Source of the DNA: Amborella trichopoda
Taxonomy: Eukaryota; Streptophyta; Magnoliopsida; Amborellales; Amborellaceae
Direction of reading: 5' to 3'
Assembly (NCBI RefSeq): GCF_000471905.2
Contig: NW_006498137.1
Span: 662,478-726,477, forward strand
Length of the DNA: 64,000 bases
Shown piece after piece: positions 10,801 to 22,715 of this stretch; position 1 is the first letter of the stretch, and each line of letters begins with the position of its first letter. The notes under the pieces were generated by a model. That model was not told where the DNA came from, searched no databases, and was given only the letters and a program-made list of their open reading frames with translations. The translations under genes and the position numbers were made by a program.

Positions 10801-12073
10801 ATTATTTTTTAGCAGAAGCAGCTAGCACAACTTGTTTATTAATCAATAGGTCTCCCACTTCTGCTATTGACTACAAGACAGTATAAGAGGTATGGACAGG
10901 TCAACCTATTGATTATTCTTTCTTTCATGTTTTTTGCTGTGATGCATATTCTTTGATTCCAAAGAAGAAAGAACTAAGTTGAATGAAAATCCAAGAAGTG
11001 TATTTTTCTTGGCTATGGAGATGGTACAAAGGAGCACAGATTGTGGGATCCTACTAACTACAAGGTTATAATTAGCCTAGATGTTATTTTCAATGAATAG
11101 TCCATACAAAAAAAGAAAGATGAGATAGATGCTAAAACTGATGAGGTGGAATGCACCCATGTGAACTATCGAGATGGTAGTCAGGACCAAGAACTTAAAA
11201 TTGTCTAAGAGCATGAAAAATATTTAGGTAATCTTGAATTAAGATAATATGATAGACCTAAAAAGACTCATGTAGGGTTTAATGATTATGTCTTGTCTTA
11301 TGCTTACCTAACATAAGAGAGTAAGATGGTTTCTTTTCATGAGGCATGTGAGATTGATGAAGCAGGTCAATGGAGAGCATCTATGGAAGAAGAAATGGAG
11401 GCTCTACGAAAAAATAAAACATGATACCTTGTCGAACTACCAGAGAAGGGAAAGACAATTGATTCCAAGTGGGTCTTCAAGAATAAGAAAGGTCTTGATG
11501 ATATTGTTGAAAGGTACAAAGCTTGATTGGTCGTGAAAAGGGTGTGCTTAGAAATCAAGTATTTATTTTGATGAGAATTTTTCTCATGTTGTGCGCATGT
11601 CCACTATTAGAGTTGTTTTGGCTGTGGCTGCTATTCTTGATTTAGAGTTGGAACAATTAGATGTGAAAACTGCATTTTTGCATGGTGACTTAAAAGAAGA
11701 AATTTATATGATCCAACCTGAGAGTTTTATTGATGAAGGTAAATATAATTTAGTGTGTAGGATCAAGAAATCTTTGTATGGATTGAAATAGGGGCCGAAG
11801 TGTTGGTCCAAATGATTTGACTCTTTTATATTGAGCTTGAGTTTTAGTAGATGTGAAGCTGACCATTATGCCTATTTTTGCGACTATAGTGATGGAAGCT
11901 TTATTAGCTTGTTATTATATGTCGATGACATAATTGTTGTAGGACCAAATAAGGAGAATATTACAACATTTAAAGCTCAGTCGATTAGGGAATTTGAAAT
12001 GAAAGAATTGGAAGCCACAAACCGAATTCTTAATATGAGTGTACTTAGAGATAGGAAGAACATAAAAATGTAG
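10800..12073 (+). pseudogene. Copia reverse transcriptase remnant
   Basis: The RT domain begins at 'EACEIDEAGQWRASMEEEME' (about 11341) and includes the 'KWVFK' block, 'QLDVKTAFLHGDLKEEIYM' (about 11660-11710) and 'SLYGLK' (11770-11790). The catalytic pair is intact in 'LLLYVDDIIVVG' (about 11909-11944). Stops follow 'SLYGLK' and occur near 11523. A frame change separates the finger and palm segments. The most similar family is Ty1/copia RVT_2. It is inactive because of the stops. Confidence 0.9.
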
Positions 12074-12885
12074 TTAACTTATAAGAGTTATGTGAAGAGG
12101 TTCTGCGGCGTTTCAATATATAGAATGCCAACTAGTTAGTACCTTCTTTTTTTTTTGGATATGAAGTTGTCTTCGAAACAATGTCCTAGGACCAAAGCAG
12201 GGAAGACACAAATGTCTTGAGTACCATATTCATCTGCAGTAGGGAGCCTCATATTTGTTATGGTTAGCACCAGACCTGAAATAGCATAAACAGTGGGAGT
12301 TGTGAGCAGATATATGGCAAATCTTGACCATGATCACTAGACTGCAGTGAAATGGATCCTTAAGTATTTGAAGGGAACTAGCGACGCTGGTATTTGTTAC
12401 AATGAAATGCATTTGAAAGTGACTGGTTATGTTGATGCTAACTTTGCAGGCGACTTGGATAAAGAAGGTCTACTACCATGTATGTTTTTTCTTTGGGAGG
12501 TAGTGCAGTTAGTTGGTTATCAAGGTTGCAGTCTGTGGTGGCATTGTCTTCTATAGAGGCTAAGTTTATGTCACTTACTCATGCATTTAAAGAAGCAATT
12601 TGGATAAGTAGGTTACTTGGTGAATTTTGAGTTGTGCAAAATACTATTCCGCTTCATTGTGATAACCAAAGTTCCTTGTTTCTAGTAAGAAATCCAGTCT
12701 TCCATGACAGGACTAAACATACTGATTTTGAGTTTCATTTTATTCGTGACATGGTAGAAAATGGAAAAAATTTATTGCGGGAAATTCACACTGATAACAA
12801 TCCAACGAATATATTGACTAAGGCCATAGGTAAAAGGAAGTTCACTTCGTGGAGGACTTCCTTGGGGCTTGTGGTTACTTCATGA
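12074..12885 (+). pseudogene. Copia RNase H remnant
   Basis: The region 'WILKYLKGTSDAGICY' (12350-12400), 'GYVDANFAGDLDKE' (12426-12467), 'SIEAKF' (about 12551-12570), then 'LHCDNQSSLFLVRNPVFHDR' and 'TKHTDFEFHFIRDMVE' (12650-12760) is the C-terminal Copia RNase H and tail. One or two frame changes near 12470-12560 and a stop near 12628 break it. Confidence 0.88.
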
Positions 12886-12918
12886 TTAGTAACCAACGAG
12901 TAAGAATGGAAACATGTC

Positions 12919-12932
12919 TTCAAGTGAGAGAT
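12919..12932 (+). promoter_or_regulatory. Polypurine tract of the Copia element
   Basis: CAAGTGAGAGATT directly before the 3' LTR's TGTTAG matches the CAAGTGGGAGATT tract common in plant Copia elements. Confidence 0.7.
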
Positions 12933-13563
12933 TGTTAGATATACGTTGAAACCCATGTTTTGTGGGATATAAGATTTACTTGATATCTTTTGTTATGGAG
13001 TTTCCAATATTTGTGGTATGTCATGTGACCACCCATGTGTGGTTCCTTATGGTATGAGATTTGAATCCACGTGATTATATTGATGCCAAATATAAGTCCT
13101 ATTTTGTAGCAAAGTAAAGCCTCTTAGATATGGGAAATCCAGTTAAGATAGGAATGATTAAAGATGGGTCAGGTAGGTCTTTGGGTTACTTTATAATCAT
13201 GTTTTGTAGAGAAAGAAAAATATGATGGAATAATTATGTAAGAGAGAAAAGGGTTAGTTCTTTAGTCTTTTTGGGTGGGTATTCTTGAGAGAAAATTACC
13301 CAGTTTTAGGGCTTGAGAGAGAGCTTGTAATCCTTTGAATTTTTCATGCTTGCATGATATTTTTCCATTGAGAGAGAGCTTGTACTCTTTTGTATTTTTC
13401 ATGCTTGTATGGTACTTTTTTTATTAGTGGAATAAAACTTTGTTGCCCCTTGGATGTAGGGAACTTGCTGAACCACATAAATCTTTTTGTCTTTGTTTTT
13501 TTATTTTTCTGTAATATTTTCCTTTCCCTTATTTTTGCCCAACCTTGGTTTTTATCCTCTACA
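12933..13563 (+). repeat. 3' LTR of the Copia element
   Basis: 631 bp from TGTTAGATATACG to TCCTCTACA, with TG...CA ends. It shares with the 5' LTR the TGGGTATTCTTGAGAGA, GAGAGAGAGCTTGTA and AACCTTGG-TTTTTATCCTCT blocks. A 67-bp internal repeat of the 'gagagagagcttgtaatccttt' phrase occurs twice (13315 and 13370). Confidence 0.8.
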
Positions 13564-13870
13564 TTTTTATTATTTTTTGGGTAGTTTTTTTAAGTGTGAG
13601 TTGGTGAGAAGTATGAACTTCCCAAATTTGAGCTTAGTTTGTTGTTTATAACACAAACAATCAAGTTAAATACAATATCAAAAAGTGAGACTTGAGAATA
13701 AAATATAAAGTATACAAAACAAATCTTCAACTTTGTTTAAAAAACAAAATTTTTCTTAAATTTCTCTTTAAAACATACAATTAGAAATATCTAGAATGCT
13801 TTTTGGTTTGATGAACTAATAACCCAAAATGAAAAGTGAATGGACGCACCCAATTTGCTCCACTAGTTCT
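13564..13870. other. Intergenic
   Basis: AT-rich sequence between the Copia element and a hAT MITE; nothing recognised. Confidence 0.5.
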
Positions 13871-13878
13871 CTTGGGAC

Positions 13879-14392
13879 CATTGTTCGTAAAATCGCCCAA
13901 TCTAACCGCTAACCATCCGGTTAGATCGGAAGTGAGCGGTCCCGGTTTTGGGCTGTTAGAGTGATTAATCGGTATTTAAAAAATAAAAATAAAATGTATA
14001 TAAATTCTCAAAAATAAGGAATTTGATTTGTAATACATTTTTAGATATTCTTTAAATTATGGTGAAGATTAAAGATTATTTTGGTCATTAATACTCACTT
14101 TTATATTTTCCCATCTTTTTTAGAAATTTTTTAAAATAGCCATTGGAAAATATAAAATCGGTTAAAATCTATTTTTTTCATTAATTTTCAACTTCATTTG
14201 AATGCGTTTTGTTTTAATCATTCTTTATATGCTTTTCATATTTTATTTTATTTTAGTTTTTTAATACTTTTTTGACCGCTCGGGACTTGCCCAGTTCGAA
14301 CGATTGAATCGGCTGATTTACCCGTTAGGCCGGTTAAACCGCTTCCAGGCCCATATCCAGTTAACCATTCCGATTCGTTTTTGCGAACATTG
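13879..14392 (+). mobile_element. hAT-type MITE family H2 with 8-bp duplication
   Basis: The 514-bp element starts CATTGTTCGTAAAATCG and ends, complemented, CAATGTTCGCAAAAACG. It is flanked by the perfect 8-bp repeat CTTGGGAC at 13871-13878 and 14393-14400. GC-rich 'cggttaaccgg'-like ends surround an AT-rich centre. A copy in opposite orientation lies at 27949-28446. Confidence 0.88.
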
Positions 14393-14454
14393 CTTGGGAC
14401 ACATGAGACCACTTTATGCTGGACGGGGCACGTGACTCCCCACCACTAGTATCA

Positions 14455-14905
14455 CATATTTAGCTATCACACATTTTTATCTTTGGAATATGGGCATATA
14501 GTGTGAAAATTAGACGCCGGGGTGTGTGTGTTAAACGAAAATATATGCAAATAATTGTTTTTGGTAATAAATGTAATCTCTATTACACGATTTCCATGTT
14601 GCTAGAGGTCACAAATTCGGGGTGGATCTTTTATGGAGAAAAGAGGAAACTCATGAGTCCTACATGTATGATGTTTCTGGTATATAGTTCACTGAATTGG
14701 CATAATCTAGTTTTTTTTTAACTTGATTTATTCTCACTTCTAATGTTTAAAAGAAATCGAATTTATATCATCCAAGATATCATCGATGAATGGAAAGAAT
14801 CAAATACAAAGAATGAAAAGTATAATGCATTGGAGGACATCAATAAAAGTCTGTCACTGTCAGATCTGAATCTGTCAGATCTGAATGAGCAGCTAAGATG
14901 GATCC
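14455..14905 (+). repeat. Dispersed repeat R1, copy B
   Basis: It aligns with 2024-2480. Here a short open frame at 14743-14943 reads 'IIQDIIDEWKESNTKNEKYN' then 'ALEDINKSL', a hydrophilic helix-like segment. It ends in a duplicated SLSD/NLSD phrase encoded by a 15-bp DNA repeat (GTCAGATCTGAAT). The frame is broken in copy A. This could be an exon fragment captured by an element or a chance frame; I do not recognise the protein. Confidence 0.65.
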
Positions 14906-14949
14906 TATTGCAATATCACATCTCTATATTGTTTTATTTTTAATGTTTT

Positions 14950-16216
14950 GTTTTTATGAAATATTTTCGGTAAATTTTTGGCACTCACTCATCTCTTAAA
15001 CTCACACCTGCAAAAAAAATTAAAAAAATAATACTTTCAATAAAATAAAATGAGAAAAATATCTCAATATTTTAAGGATATTTTTGTTATTTCATTTTAT
15101 TAAAATAAATTTTATATTTATTTCAAGGAGATGATGGCACGTACCAATCTTTATATTCATAGAATTTCTAGAAAAAAATTAAAAATAAAATAATCTGAAA
15201 CATCAGATCTAGATCAAACAATCAATGACTTATTTGATCTAATTGAGCGGCCGGATGGCAGAAGCATAAGAGTTCTCTATATAAGTATAAAAACGTTTCC
15301 CAAAAGTTAAAGGTGATTGTCTCCATTTTAGAAATAAAACTCTATTGAAAGATTTATAAGTGTAAAAAAAATGTAATGCAAGCATACTTTAATGGGAAAT
15401 GATCTTGTGAGACCCTCTCACACTCATGTGTGTAAGATTCCAAAAGGTTACTATTAAATTTAATATAAATCTCTAGAAAAGTCAAGTCTCACTCTTATGC
15501 GATAACCTTTCTAGGGATCTATGCCAAATTTAATGGTGGACCTTTGAGGTCCTACACACATAGATGTGGAAATGTCTCATAGGATCATTACTCTACTTTA
15601 TATTAAATAAAATAAAAACTAGAATAGTTTCAATCGTAAATCTCAATTGTTTATTCCTTAAGAAAGATATTTGTTTCTTGTTATCCAAATTTTTATCCAT
15701 ATTTTGTATCAATAGTGTAATTAAAAAATAAAATATGTGTAGATATTTTTAAGTTTTTGTGGAGAAGGACACTGACATCGATATGCAAGAGGCAATCAAA
15801 CTCTTAAACTAGCTAAAGCTAACCTGACTAAAGCCTTAGGTATTTTGTCCCAATCAAAGTATCATCAGAATAAATAAAAAAATGTTGTTGACAAATGGAT
15901 ATTAGAAGGACAATTTGGTTCAATGAAACAATAGTGGGGTGGGAATAATAATAACATTCAAAATCAATAAAAAATGTATAATAGTAGGGTGGGAATAGTA
16001 AACATATGCAAAATCAATAAAAAAATATAGATAAGTTTATTAGATTGTATTGACTCCAGTACATAGTAAGTTATACCTAATATTGAATTTCAACCAATGA
16101 CTCAAATAAATAACTCTTTGTAATGGAAGATTTTGTAATGGAAGATTGCATTCTAAATCAATGCGCGAGAAATGGAGGTATTGATGATTGGAAAACTGGT
16201 TTAAAAGTAATTATTA
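14950..16216. other. Intergenic
   Basis: AT-rich sequence. A near repeat of 'gtggggtgggaataataat...aaaatcaataaaaaa' occurs at about 15932 and 15986. No genes or defined element ends are seen. Confidence 0.5.
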
Positions 16217-16225
16217 ATACAATTT

Positions 16226-16457
16226 GGGTGAAATCTGTATAAGGCTCTAACTTTAAACAATCCTCAAAACTATTCCGAAAAGATGGAATTTCGAAATCGG
16301 AAAGTCTTGTGATGGCATGAAAATCTATTGTTACCCTTAATTATGAAATTTAAAGCTCTAAAATAATACAAATTGAGCAAATCTATGAACTACTAATTTT
16401 CTTTTAAATGAATGGTCCAAATAATGCGTTATACGATGTACTATGTTTATGACTTGA

Positions 16458-16494
<37 letters not shown>

Positions 16495-16614
16495 TGAGCT
16501 TGAGATGATCAATTTAAGAGCTTTCCAGCATCAAAACAATATTTTCATATGGGTTTTTTGAGGTGCATCTCAATTTGAACATCACAAGGTTGACACCTTG
16601 TATAAACTTTTTCC
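16226..16614 (-). mobile_element. Mutator-type MITE family M1 (reverse) with perfect 9-bp duplication
   Basis: The 389-bp element starts GGGTGAAATCTGTATAAGG and ends GTATAAACTTTTTCC, the M1 ends in reverse. It is flanked by the perfect 9-bp repeat ATACAATTT (16217-16225 and 16615-16623). It contains a (TA)n run at about 16466-16491. Confidence 0.88.
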
Positions 16615-16748
16615 ATACAATTTTTCTTATAGTAGATGGTCTAGATTAGATCGCGAAAATGGCGTGAAAAAAGTTGATTATGATTCATACTCGCGTGAGA
16701 AAGATTGATCAACTTTTCTCTTGGTGTTATAGAAAATTCATATGATCC

Positions 16749-16969
16749 ACGTTTGGTTCGCGTGAAATTCTTTTCTAAAAATATTTTCACATGAAAAACT
16801 TCTCTTATGTGGCTAAATGTGGGAATATTTTCATACCAATTGATCTTAATGCATCTTTTCACATCAAATAACAACTAATTGATGTAAAAATACTCCCATA
16901 TTTAACCATATGAAATAAGTTTTCATGTGAGAATGTTTTTCGAAAAACAATTCCACGCGAACCAAACGT
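16749..16969. mobile_element. Palindromic MITE family F1
   Basis: The 221-bp element has near-perfect inverted ends: ACGTTTGGTTCGCGTG on the left, CACGCGAACCAAACGT on the right, with symmetry extending inward (TATTTTCACATGAAAA... / ...TTTTCATGTGA). A related, interrupted copy lies at 31650-32097. The target duplication is not clear. Confidence 0.8.
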
Positions 16970-17666
16970 AGTGTTATTTGAAAGGCATATCGATAGTACT
17001 AGAAAACCATAAATTCATAATGCATATAGTGTTCTAAAAGCCACGCTTAAATGGCAAAGCTACTCATTGAAAAATCTTATGCTGAAACACTTTGCACTCG
17101 ATTTTCTTTTGTACTTCCTTTCTCCTTTGCAACAGGTTCATGCTTTTTTTTCTTTGCACCTCAGTAGTCACAGTAATTTGATGATCGACAGTATCACTGT
17201 GAAAGAGAGAGAAATATTTTGAGGCATTCTCATAAATATACCCACGAATATTACCAAATTAAAATGTCGGAAAGCAAACGTTTGGTTAATTCTATAAGAA
17301 ATGGGAGTCGTTGATTTAGTTGGTAAATGAGATTGAATTGCTTAATAACTCATATTAATTTTTTCATATGGATATCTTGCCCTTTTTTTTCACTTCCTTT
17401 CTTCTTTACATTCACATGTATCACTTCCTTTGCTTTGCACTTCCTTTCTTCTTTCGAATGGCTTGATGCCTTTTGTTTTTTTCTGCACATTCTTTGCACT
17501 TCCTTTCAAATTTCCAATAGAAATTTGATGAATTTGGTCGGAAAAATTAACAGGAGACTGAGAACCATTCATATGGAAGAAAGGATTTTGTTAGGATAGT
17601 AATTCTCTAACTCATAATTTATAACCCAAACTATTTCCCATAAATCACAATCATAGTCTATCTGGA
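16970..17666. other. Intergenic
   Basis: AT-rich; T- and C-rich tract with 'cacttcctttcttcttt' repeated at about 17390-17510. Open frames here are low-complexity. No gene is supported. Confidence 0.5.
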
Positions 17667-19714
17667 TGTTGGGTTCATGTGGCCTTTAAAGGCTTTATGA
17701 GTTCTTGTAAAATGAAATGATATAATGGAACATGAACCCAATGAGAGTGTGGTCCCTCATAGACTATATTAAGAAAACGATAGTTTGCTGATACCGATCT
17801 GTGCTTAACGATTTAGGCCAGTCGGTTGAAAAAAACCCATGTTACCTAGGCGTAAAGAACAAACTGATAAGGATTTATGAAAGAAAGACCTATGTGATCT
17901 TTTACCGGGGAGTATATTTTTTTTTTTCCTTTCTTTTGGCAAAAGATCACTTACAGGTGGTCTTTATTATAATAAAATAAATTTCAAAATAAAATCAACA
18001 TAACAATAAACCTAGATCTTATCAACTTGATGCCATTGAAACAACTATGCATTATGCTTGAGAATAAAAGATAAGATTGCAAGAAACAAAAGGAAGAGTG
18101 CCGAAGATTACCTCAACCGGGTTTATTACACCTCACACCGAGTCGCCACCATCCAATGGCACGAGATCAACGATCTAGCTTCAATTTCAAAGAGGGAAAT
18201 CAAATTTCGGCCAAGCCACTCTAATGGAACATGAACCCCTTGATCACAAACTCAAACCCTATGTGAATTCTCTTAGCAACCTAGTTTGAGAAAGATGAAT
18301 TCTCTTTTGCTAAACCCTAAAACCCTAAACCATAAATCCATATTTGAGAGATATGAGAGAAGAACTCCATAATATAAACCCTTAGGTTCTTTCACAATGT
18401 GGGAGAGAGAGATCAAATATGAGAGAGTGGTGCGTGCCCCCTTTTTGGGATATAAGAGAGAAAGATAGGAATTAAGTATGAGAGAGTGGTGTGTGCCTCC
18501 TTTTTGGGATATGAGAGAGAAAGATGAGAATTAAGTACAAGAGAGATGTAGAGATTTTTGAGTAGAGACAATCCAGTTTTATAGGCTTTGAATAAGAATA
18601 GGATTTCTTAGGGCTTTTCTTAGCTTGTCTCTTCTTGTGAAATTGAACATAGACCGTCGATCAAGGGTGACTTGTGGGGTGAAAGATCTGAGTCATCCAT
18701 TCCATAGATAGGCCATCAAAATTATGAAAGGGACATGAACCATTATCCCCCTTTCCTAAACCATTTTCCCATCAATATATTTAAATAAACTAAATATCAT
18801 GCATTCTATAAAATTGCACGATGCATATCACGTATTCCATAAGGATATGTCAAATAATATCAAGTACATAAATACTATCAAATATAAATAAGTTAATATC
18901 CATATCAATTCAAATTGACCATATCTCTTTAAAACAAACTTGCTAAAAAATAGATAAAGCCATGGTCAATATATCCCTTCCAAAATTTGATCACATACCA
19001 CAAATCAAACTAACCTTATCTTAAAAGCAAACAAGATAATCCAAAGAGGGTAGGGCGTGCCACCCTTTTGTGGCACTTGTGGGCCCCCACCCACATGCCA
19101 CATGGTGGGCTCATGAGCACTATGCGCCCCCATAGAATATTATAAAAAAAATTATTATTTTTAAAATTGAATAAAATAATTTAAAATATATATTTGAATT
19201 TTTATAACTTTCTAAGAATAATAACTCTGTTTTTATAAGTCCAAAAATCACAAATAAAATATTGAGAGATTCATAAAAAATCAAATAATAAAACTAAAAT
19301 CAATTCAATAATAAAATGAACACAATTAAATTAATATGATGGGAAAATTATCCATTTGGTTTTAGGAATCCAATCTGTAATAACGGGGTACTCCACCTTC
19401 AACTGTAGACTACAGACCATACTAGCTTTATTGAACCGGATAGTAGTGACTTGGTGTGGGGTGTAATTAGCCCGGTTGAAATAATCTTCGGCACTCTTCC
19501 TTTTGTTTCCTGCAATCTTATCTTTTATTCTCAAGCATAATGCATAGTTGTTTCAATGGCATCAAGTTGTTAAGATCTTGGTTTTATTGTTATATTGATT
19601 TTATTTTAAAATGTATCTTATTATAATAGAGACCATATGTAAGTGATCTTTTGCCAAAAAAAAAGGGTGAGAAAAATGCTTCCCCAGTAAAAGATCATAT
19701 AGGTCTTTCTTTTA
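17667..19714 (+). repeat. 5' LTR with forward-inverted-forward structure
   Basis: The LTR begins TGTTGGGTTCATGTGG. Bases 17667-17876 match the first about 210 bp of the 3' LTR (23630-23840) directly. Bases 17877-19439 match the 3' LTR from about 24205 to its end in reverse complement. Bases 19440-19714 match the LTR end directly again (GTGTGGGGTGTAAT at 25306; CTCAAGCATAATGCATAG at 25382). The LTR end AAGATCATATAGGTCTTTC at 19691 reappears complemented at 17879. Confidence 0.82.
18419..18536. repeat. Tandem duplication, 59-bp unit x2
   Basis: ATGAGAGAGTGGTG followed by CCTTTTTGGGATAT starts at 18419 and again at 18478, within the inverted LTR segment. It is not duplicated in the 3' LTR. Confidence 0.8.
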
Positions 19715-19715
19715 T

Positions 19716-19727
19716 TGGTATCAGAGC
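19716..19727 (+). promoter_or_regulatory. Primer binding site, tRNA-Met type
   Basis: TGGTATCAGAGC directly follows the 5' LTR end and is the standard plant Copia primer site. Confidence 0.88.
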
Positions 19728-20379
19728 TATTGATACTTGATGCCAATAGTTATCTTTTCTCTTTATTGAGTTGAGATCAAGCTTGGGAATGAGATATAAG
19801 AAAGCTATTGACCTTTGTGGTTATGAAATACACCCACAATTAATAATTATTTAAATATTCCGACACCGAAATGGCACTCTGCATAATGAGTATTCTGGGC
19901 TATTTTAGAATAAAGATATGAATAATATAATGAGGCATTTTTTAATTACATATTTAAGTGATATTTTGTATATTTAAGAGTAGGAATTATCTGCAAAATT
20001 TTAGTGGTAGATCCTATAGGAATTGAGAGTTATGGACTCAATAATGAAGTGTGTCAGTTCTGACCATATAAAATTCAAGAACTGTCCATTGAGTATCGTG
20101 ATTTTTCTTACCAATCATACGATTTTATTTCTAGCTGAAATTAGACTGTGACTCATAAACTTGATTGTATTTTTAAACAAAAAAAAGCTTCATCAAGAAA
20201 GTCCTTGTGGTTTAAAAGATATGATCAATTTATTGAAGGATGCACAAGTGTTGTTTTCTGCAACGAAAATTATTTTCATGACTAGAAAATTAAGATTTAA
20301 TTTCTATTCTTAACATAATGTTTCATGGTTCACACTAAATTTTTAGACTTCCATTTTGAGTCTAATTTGTAATAAAATT

Positions 20380-21075
20380 TATTTGAAAGAAATATCTATG
20401 AGAAGAGAGGAATAAATAGATTGAAAATAGGTCATCCTGAATTTTTTGTAATTTGATACGTCCTTCATTGGAGAAATGAATGGCTATACTTATCAAGCCT
20501 ACTTAACAGAGTGATATAAGTCTTGTGAAAGTATATGTGTTACTATTATGTGTATAATTTCAAATAAAATTGGTTTGAAAGGGAAACTCCATGATGGTAG
20601 AGAGAAAAGATAATTTTACTAGATAGTGTTCATCTTGGAATTCTGCGGTATGATTTATTTTGTGACGTGAATGTCACTTATTTATTTCTCTAAAGAAAAG
20701 TATTATTTGGGATTCAAACTATGATGTTATAATTTGGTTTTGAGTCTAGTTTTCAATACAAAAGATTCCATAAAGAAAGTCTTTGAGGATTGAGAGAAAC
20801 AATTTTTTTATTGAGAGGTGCTCAACTTGATTTTCAACTGAAAAGATTGCATTGTGACGTAAATGTCACTAAAATGAATATTCACTAAATGGTATGATTA
20901 AGGGATGGAACTGAGCAATATTTTATATTCTTTTGAGTCTATGTCAATGCTCAAAAGGATTCGAATATTAACTCTTTATGAGTTGAAAGATGTCATATTT
21001 TTATCATGGGATGCTCAAGTTCAATTCTGCAGTAAATTAAAAAGATGTGGCACGTTAAGAGACATCTTTGAATTC
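20380..21075. repeat. Degenerate roughly 190-bp tandem repeats in the Copia leader
   Basis: Three to four worn units carry 'aaaattt-tttgaaagg', 'gagagaaaagataa' and 'catcttgaaattctgc' phrases. The best-kept mark is the partly palindromic TGTGACGTGAATGTCACT at 20661-20678 and TGTGACGTAAATGTCACT at 20853-20870, 192 bp apart. It is non-coding; the open frame at 20905-21123 comes from one unit. Confidence 0.6.
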
Positions 21076-21389
21076 TTAGTTATGAAGACCTTTTTTTTTG
21101 GCTCATTTAAAAAGGTTTTATAGTGTGCTTTGAGTATGGTTTATTATGATAAAACTTCAGAGAGAGTTTATTATGATAAAACTTTAGAGAGAGGTAATAC
21201 AAAGTTGATAAAATATGACATGCTATGTGAAGTGTATTCGATCTGGGAATAGCAGAAAGAAGAAGAAACACAATATCTATAAAAACATCTTAGTTTCTTC
21301 GAAATGAAGGGATATATAGAGAGACATGGTGGTAGCATAGAAACGCTAAAGATCAGTGAAAAAATCGAAATTGTGATATTTGAAAGAAT

Positions 21390-21630
21390 CAGATGAAGAA
21401 GATATTTTTTTCAAGGAGTAAGACAGGAGAATTCAAGTGCCGAAGAGAAGGACACTTCGTGACATGTGAAACCAATGACCAATATATTCTCCATCAGTTG
21501 TGTGTGATTTCAAGATCACAAAAGCTTGCCAAACAAGTAAAAACGATGAATCAAAAGAAAACCCAGGTAACACACTACATGGTTTTGAGGTACGAAATCT
21601 ATCCCACATTATATGATAAGGTCATATAGG
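21390..21630 (+). pseudogene. Possible gag zinc-knuckle trace
   Basis: A frame at 21393-21629 contains FKCRREGHFVTCE, resembling the end of a CCHC knuckle (C-x4-H-x4-C) of Copia gag. Only one motif supports this. It is placed correctly between the primer site and pol. Confidence 0.35.
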
Positions 21631-22715
21631 GAAAGGTCATTTAGGGATAGAGGATTCAATAACTTTGTTTAATGTGCTTTAGTTATATTTTGGCTAATTA
21701 TTTTATGAATATGTATGTAGTGTATAGACATTAAGTAATAAGTTCTAACAAATTTGAAAGTGCCAGTTTTGAATACATTGTATTTTTGTGCTTCCTTGTT
21801 CTTGAGTATGAACTTCTTAAGGTAGTGATACACATGGAGATGTTATTTGATCAAGAGCTTTGAGCCCTAAGGATGAAACACTAGAGATGAGTGTGGCTCA
21901 TTCAAATATGTAAGCACAAAGTGAGTGTTCTAATGGAACTTGGTCTTAGAGATCATCCTCTCAATAATGTCTATAATATGATGTGTTGCATGTGATACTG
22001 ATCTCTTAATAAATTCTCCATAATTGCCAAAAATGAAGTATTTTATCAAGGCTTTAATAGACATTATTTAGTCGTGCTTTATTTTTTATAAAATTATAAG
22101 ATGGTATATATGATTTTTTTTTATGAACTTGACTTGATAGGAAATTAAAGATGAATGTGGTAAAATGATTTGTGAAGGCTAAACATGTATTTTATAATTA
22201 AATTGGATGATTTGATAAAAGCCTAAGTCTATGAATATGGTTTTGAGAAAACCACATAGTCTTGCAAGGTCCATTAAGTTTTTATGAAAATCATTTTAAA
22301 TTGTCATACTATTATATAATTATTGCTTGTGAATGCATATATATATACCAAATCAATTTTTTTATTAAAAAGAAAAATATTTTGTCTTGAAGGTATTTAT
22401 AAAAGTGAGAGAAAAACTATCATGCACTGTTTTTTTTTTTTTTTAAATAACTATATGCCTTGACCCATGTTTCTAGTTATTTAGAATCCTCGATTACCTA
22501 ATACTTTGAACCAAAGTGAATGTTGTAGAAATGCCATTATGTTGGGCTTCTCTGACACATATTATATTGATTAGATAACTTGGTGTGTATGAATTTACCA
22601 CCAAGATGTCTAGTGTGGTTAAACCTTTGTGGTCCATGAAGGTTATTAGATATTGTGAAACCAACGGGTATTGAATTACATATTGCATGAGACTTAATAT
22701 GCTACTTTATTATAT

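Larger units (their letters stand above)
6463..13563 (+). mobile_element. Decayed Ty1/copia retrotransposon with nested insertions
   Basis: Order: 5' LTR (about 6463-7697), tRNA-Met-type primer site, gag, protease, integrase, reverse transcriptase, RNase H, purine tract and 3' LTR (12933-13563). The gag-protease-integrase-RT-RNase H order is the Copia order. The reading frame is broken by many stops and several frame changes. Two later insertions are visible: a 528-bp MITE in the 5' LTR and a 1,237-bp solo LTR in integrase. The LTRs have diverged strongly, so the element is old and cannot be autonomous. Confidence 0.9.

Noticed and set aside
14743..14943. Open frame in repeat R1 copy B as a host gene
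   Set aside because: It lies in a dispersed repeat and the other copy is broken; not enough to call a gene.
16641..16874. Minus-strand 77-codon frame
   Set aside because: Lies mostly within the palindromic F1 MITE.
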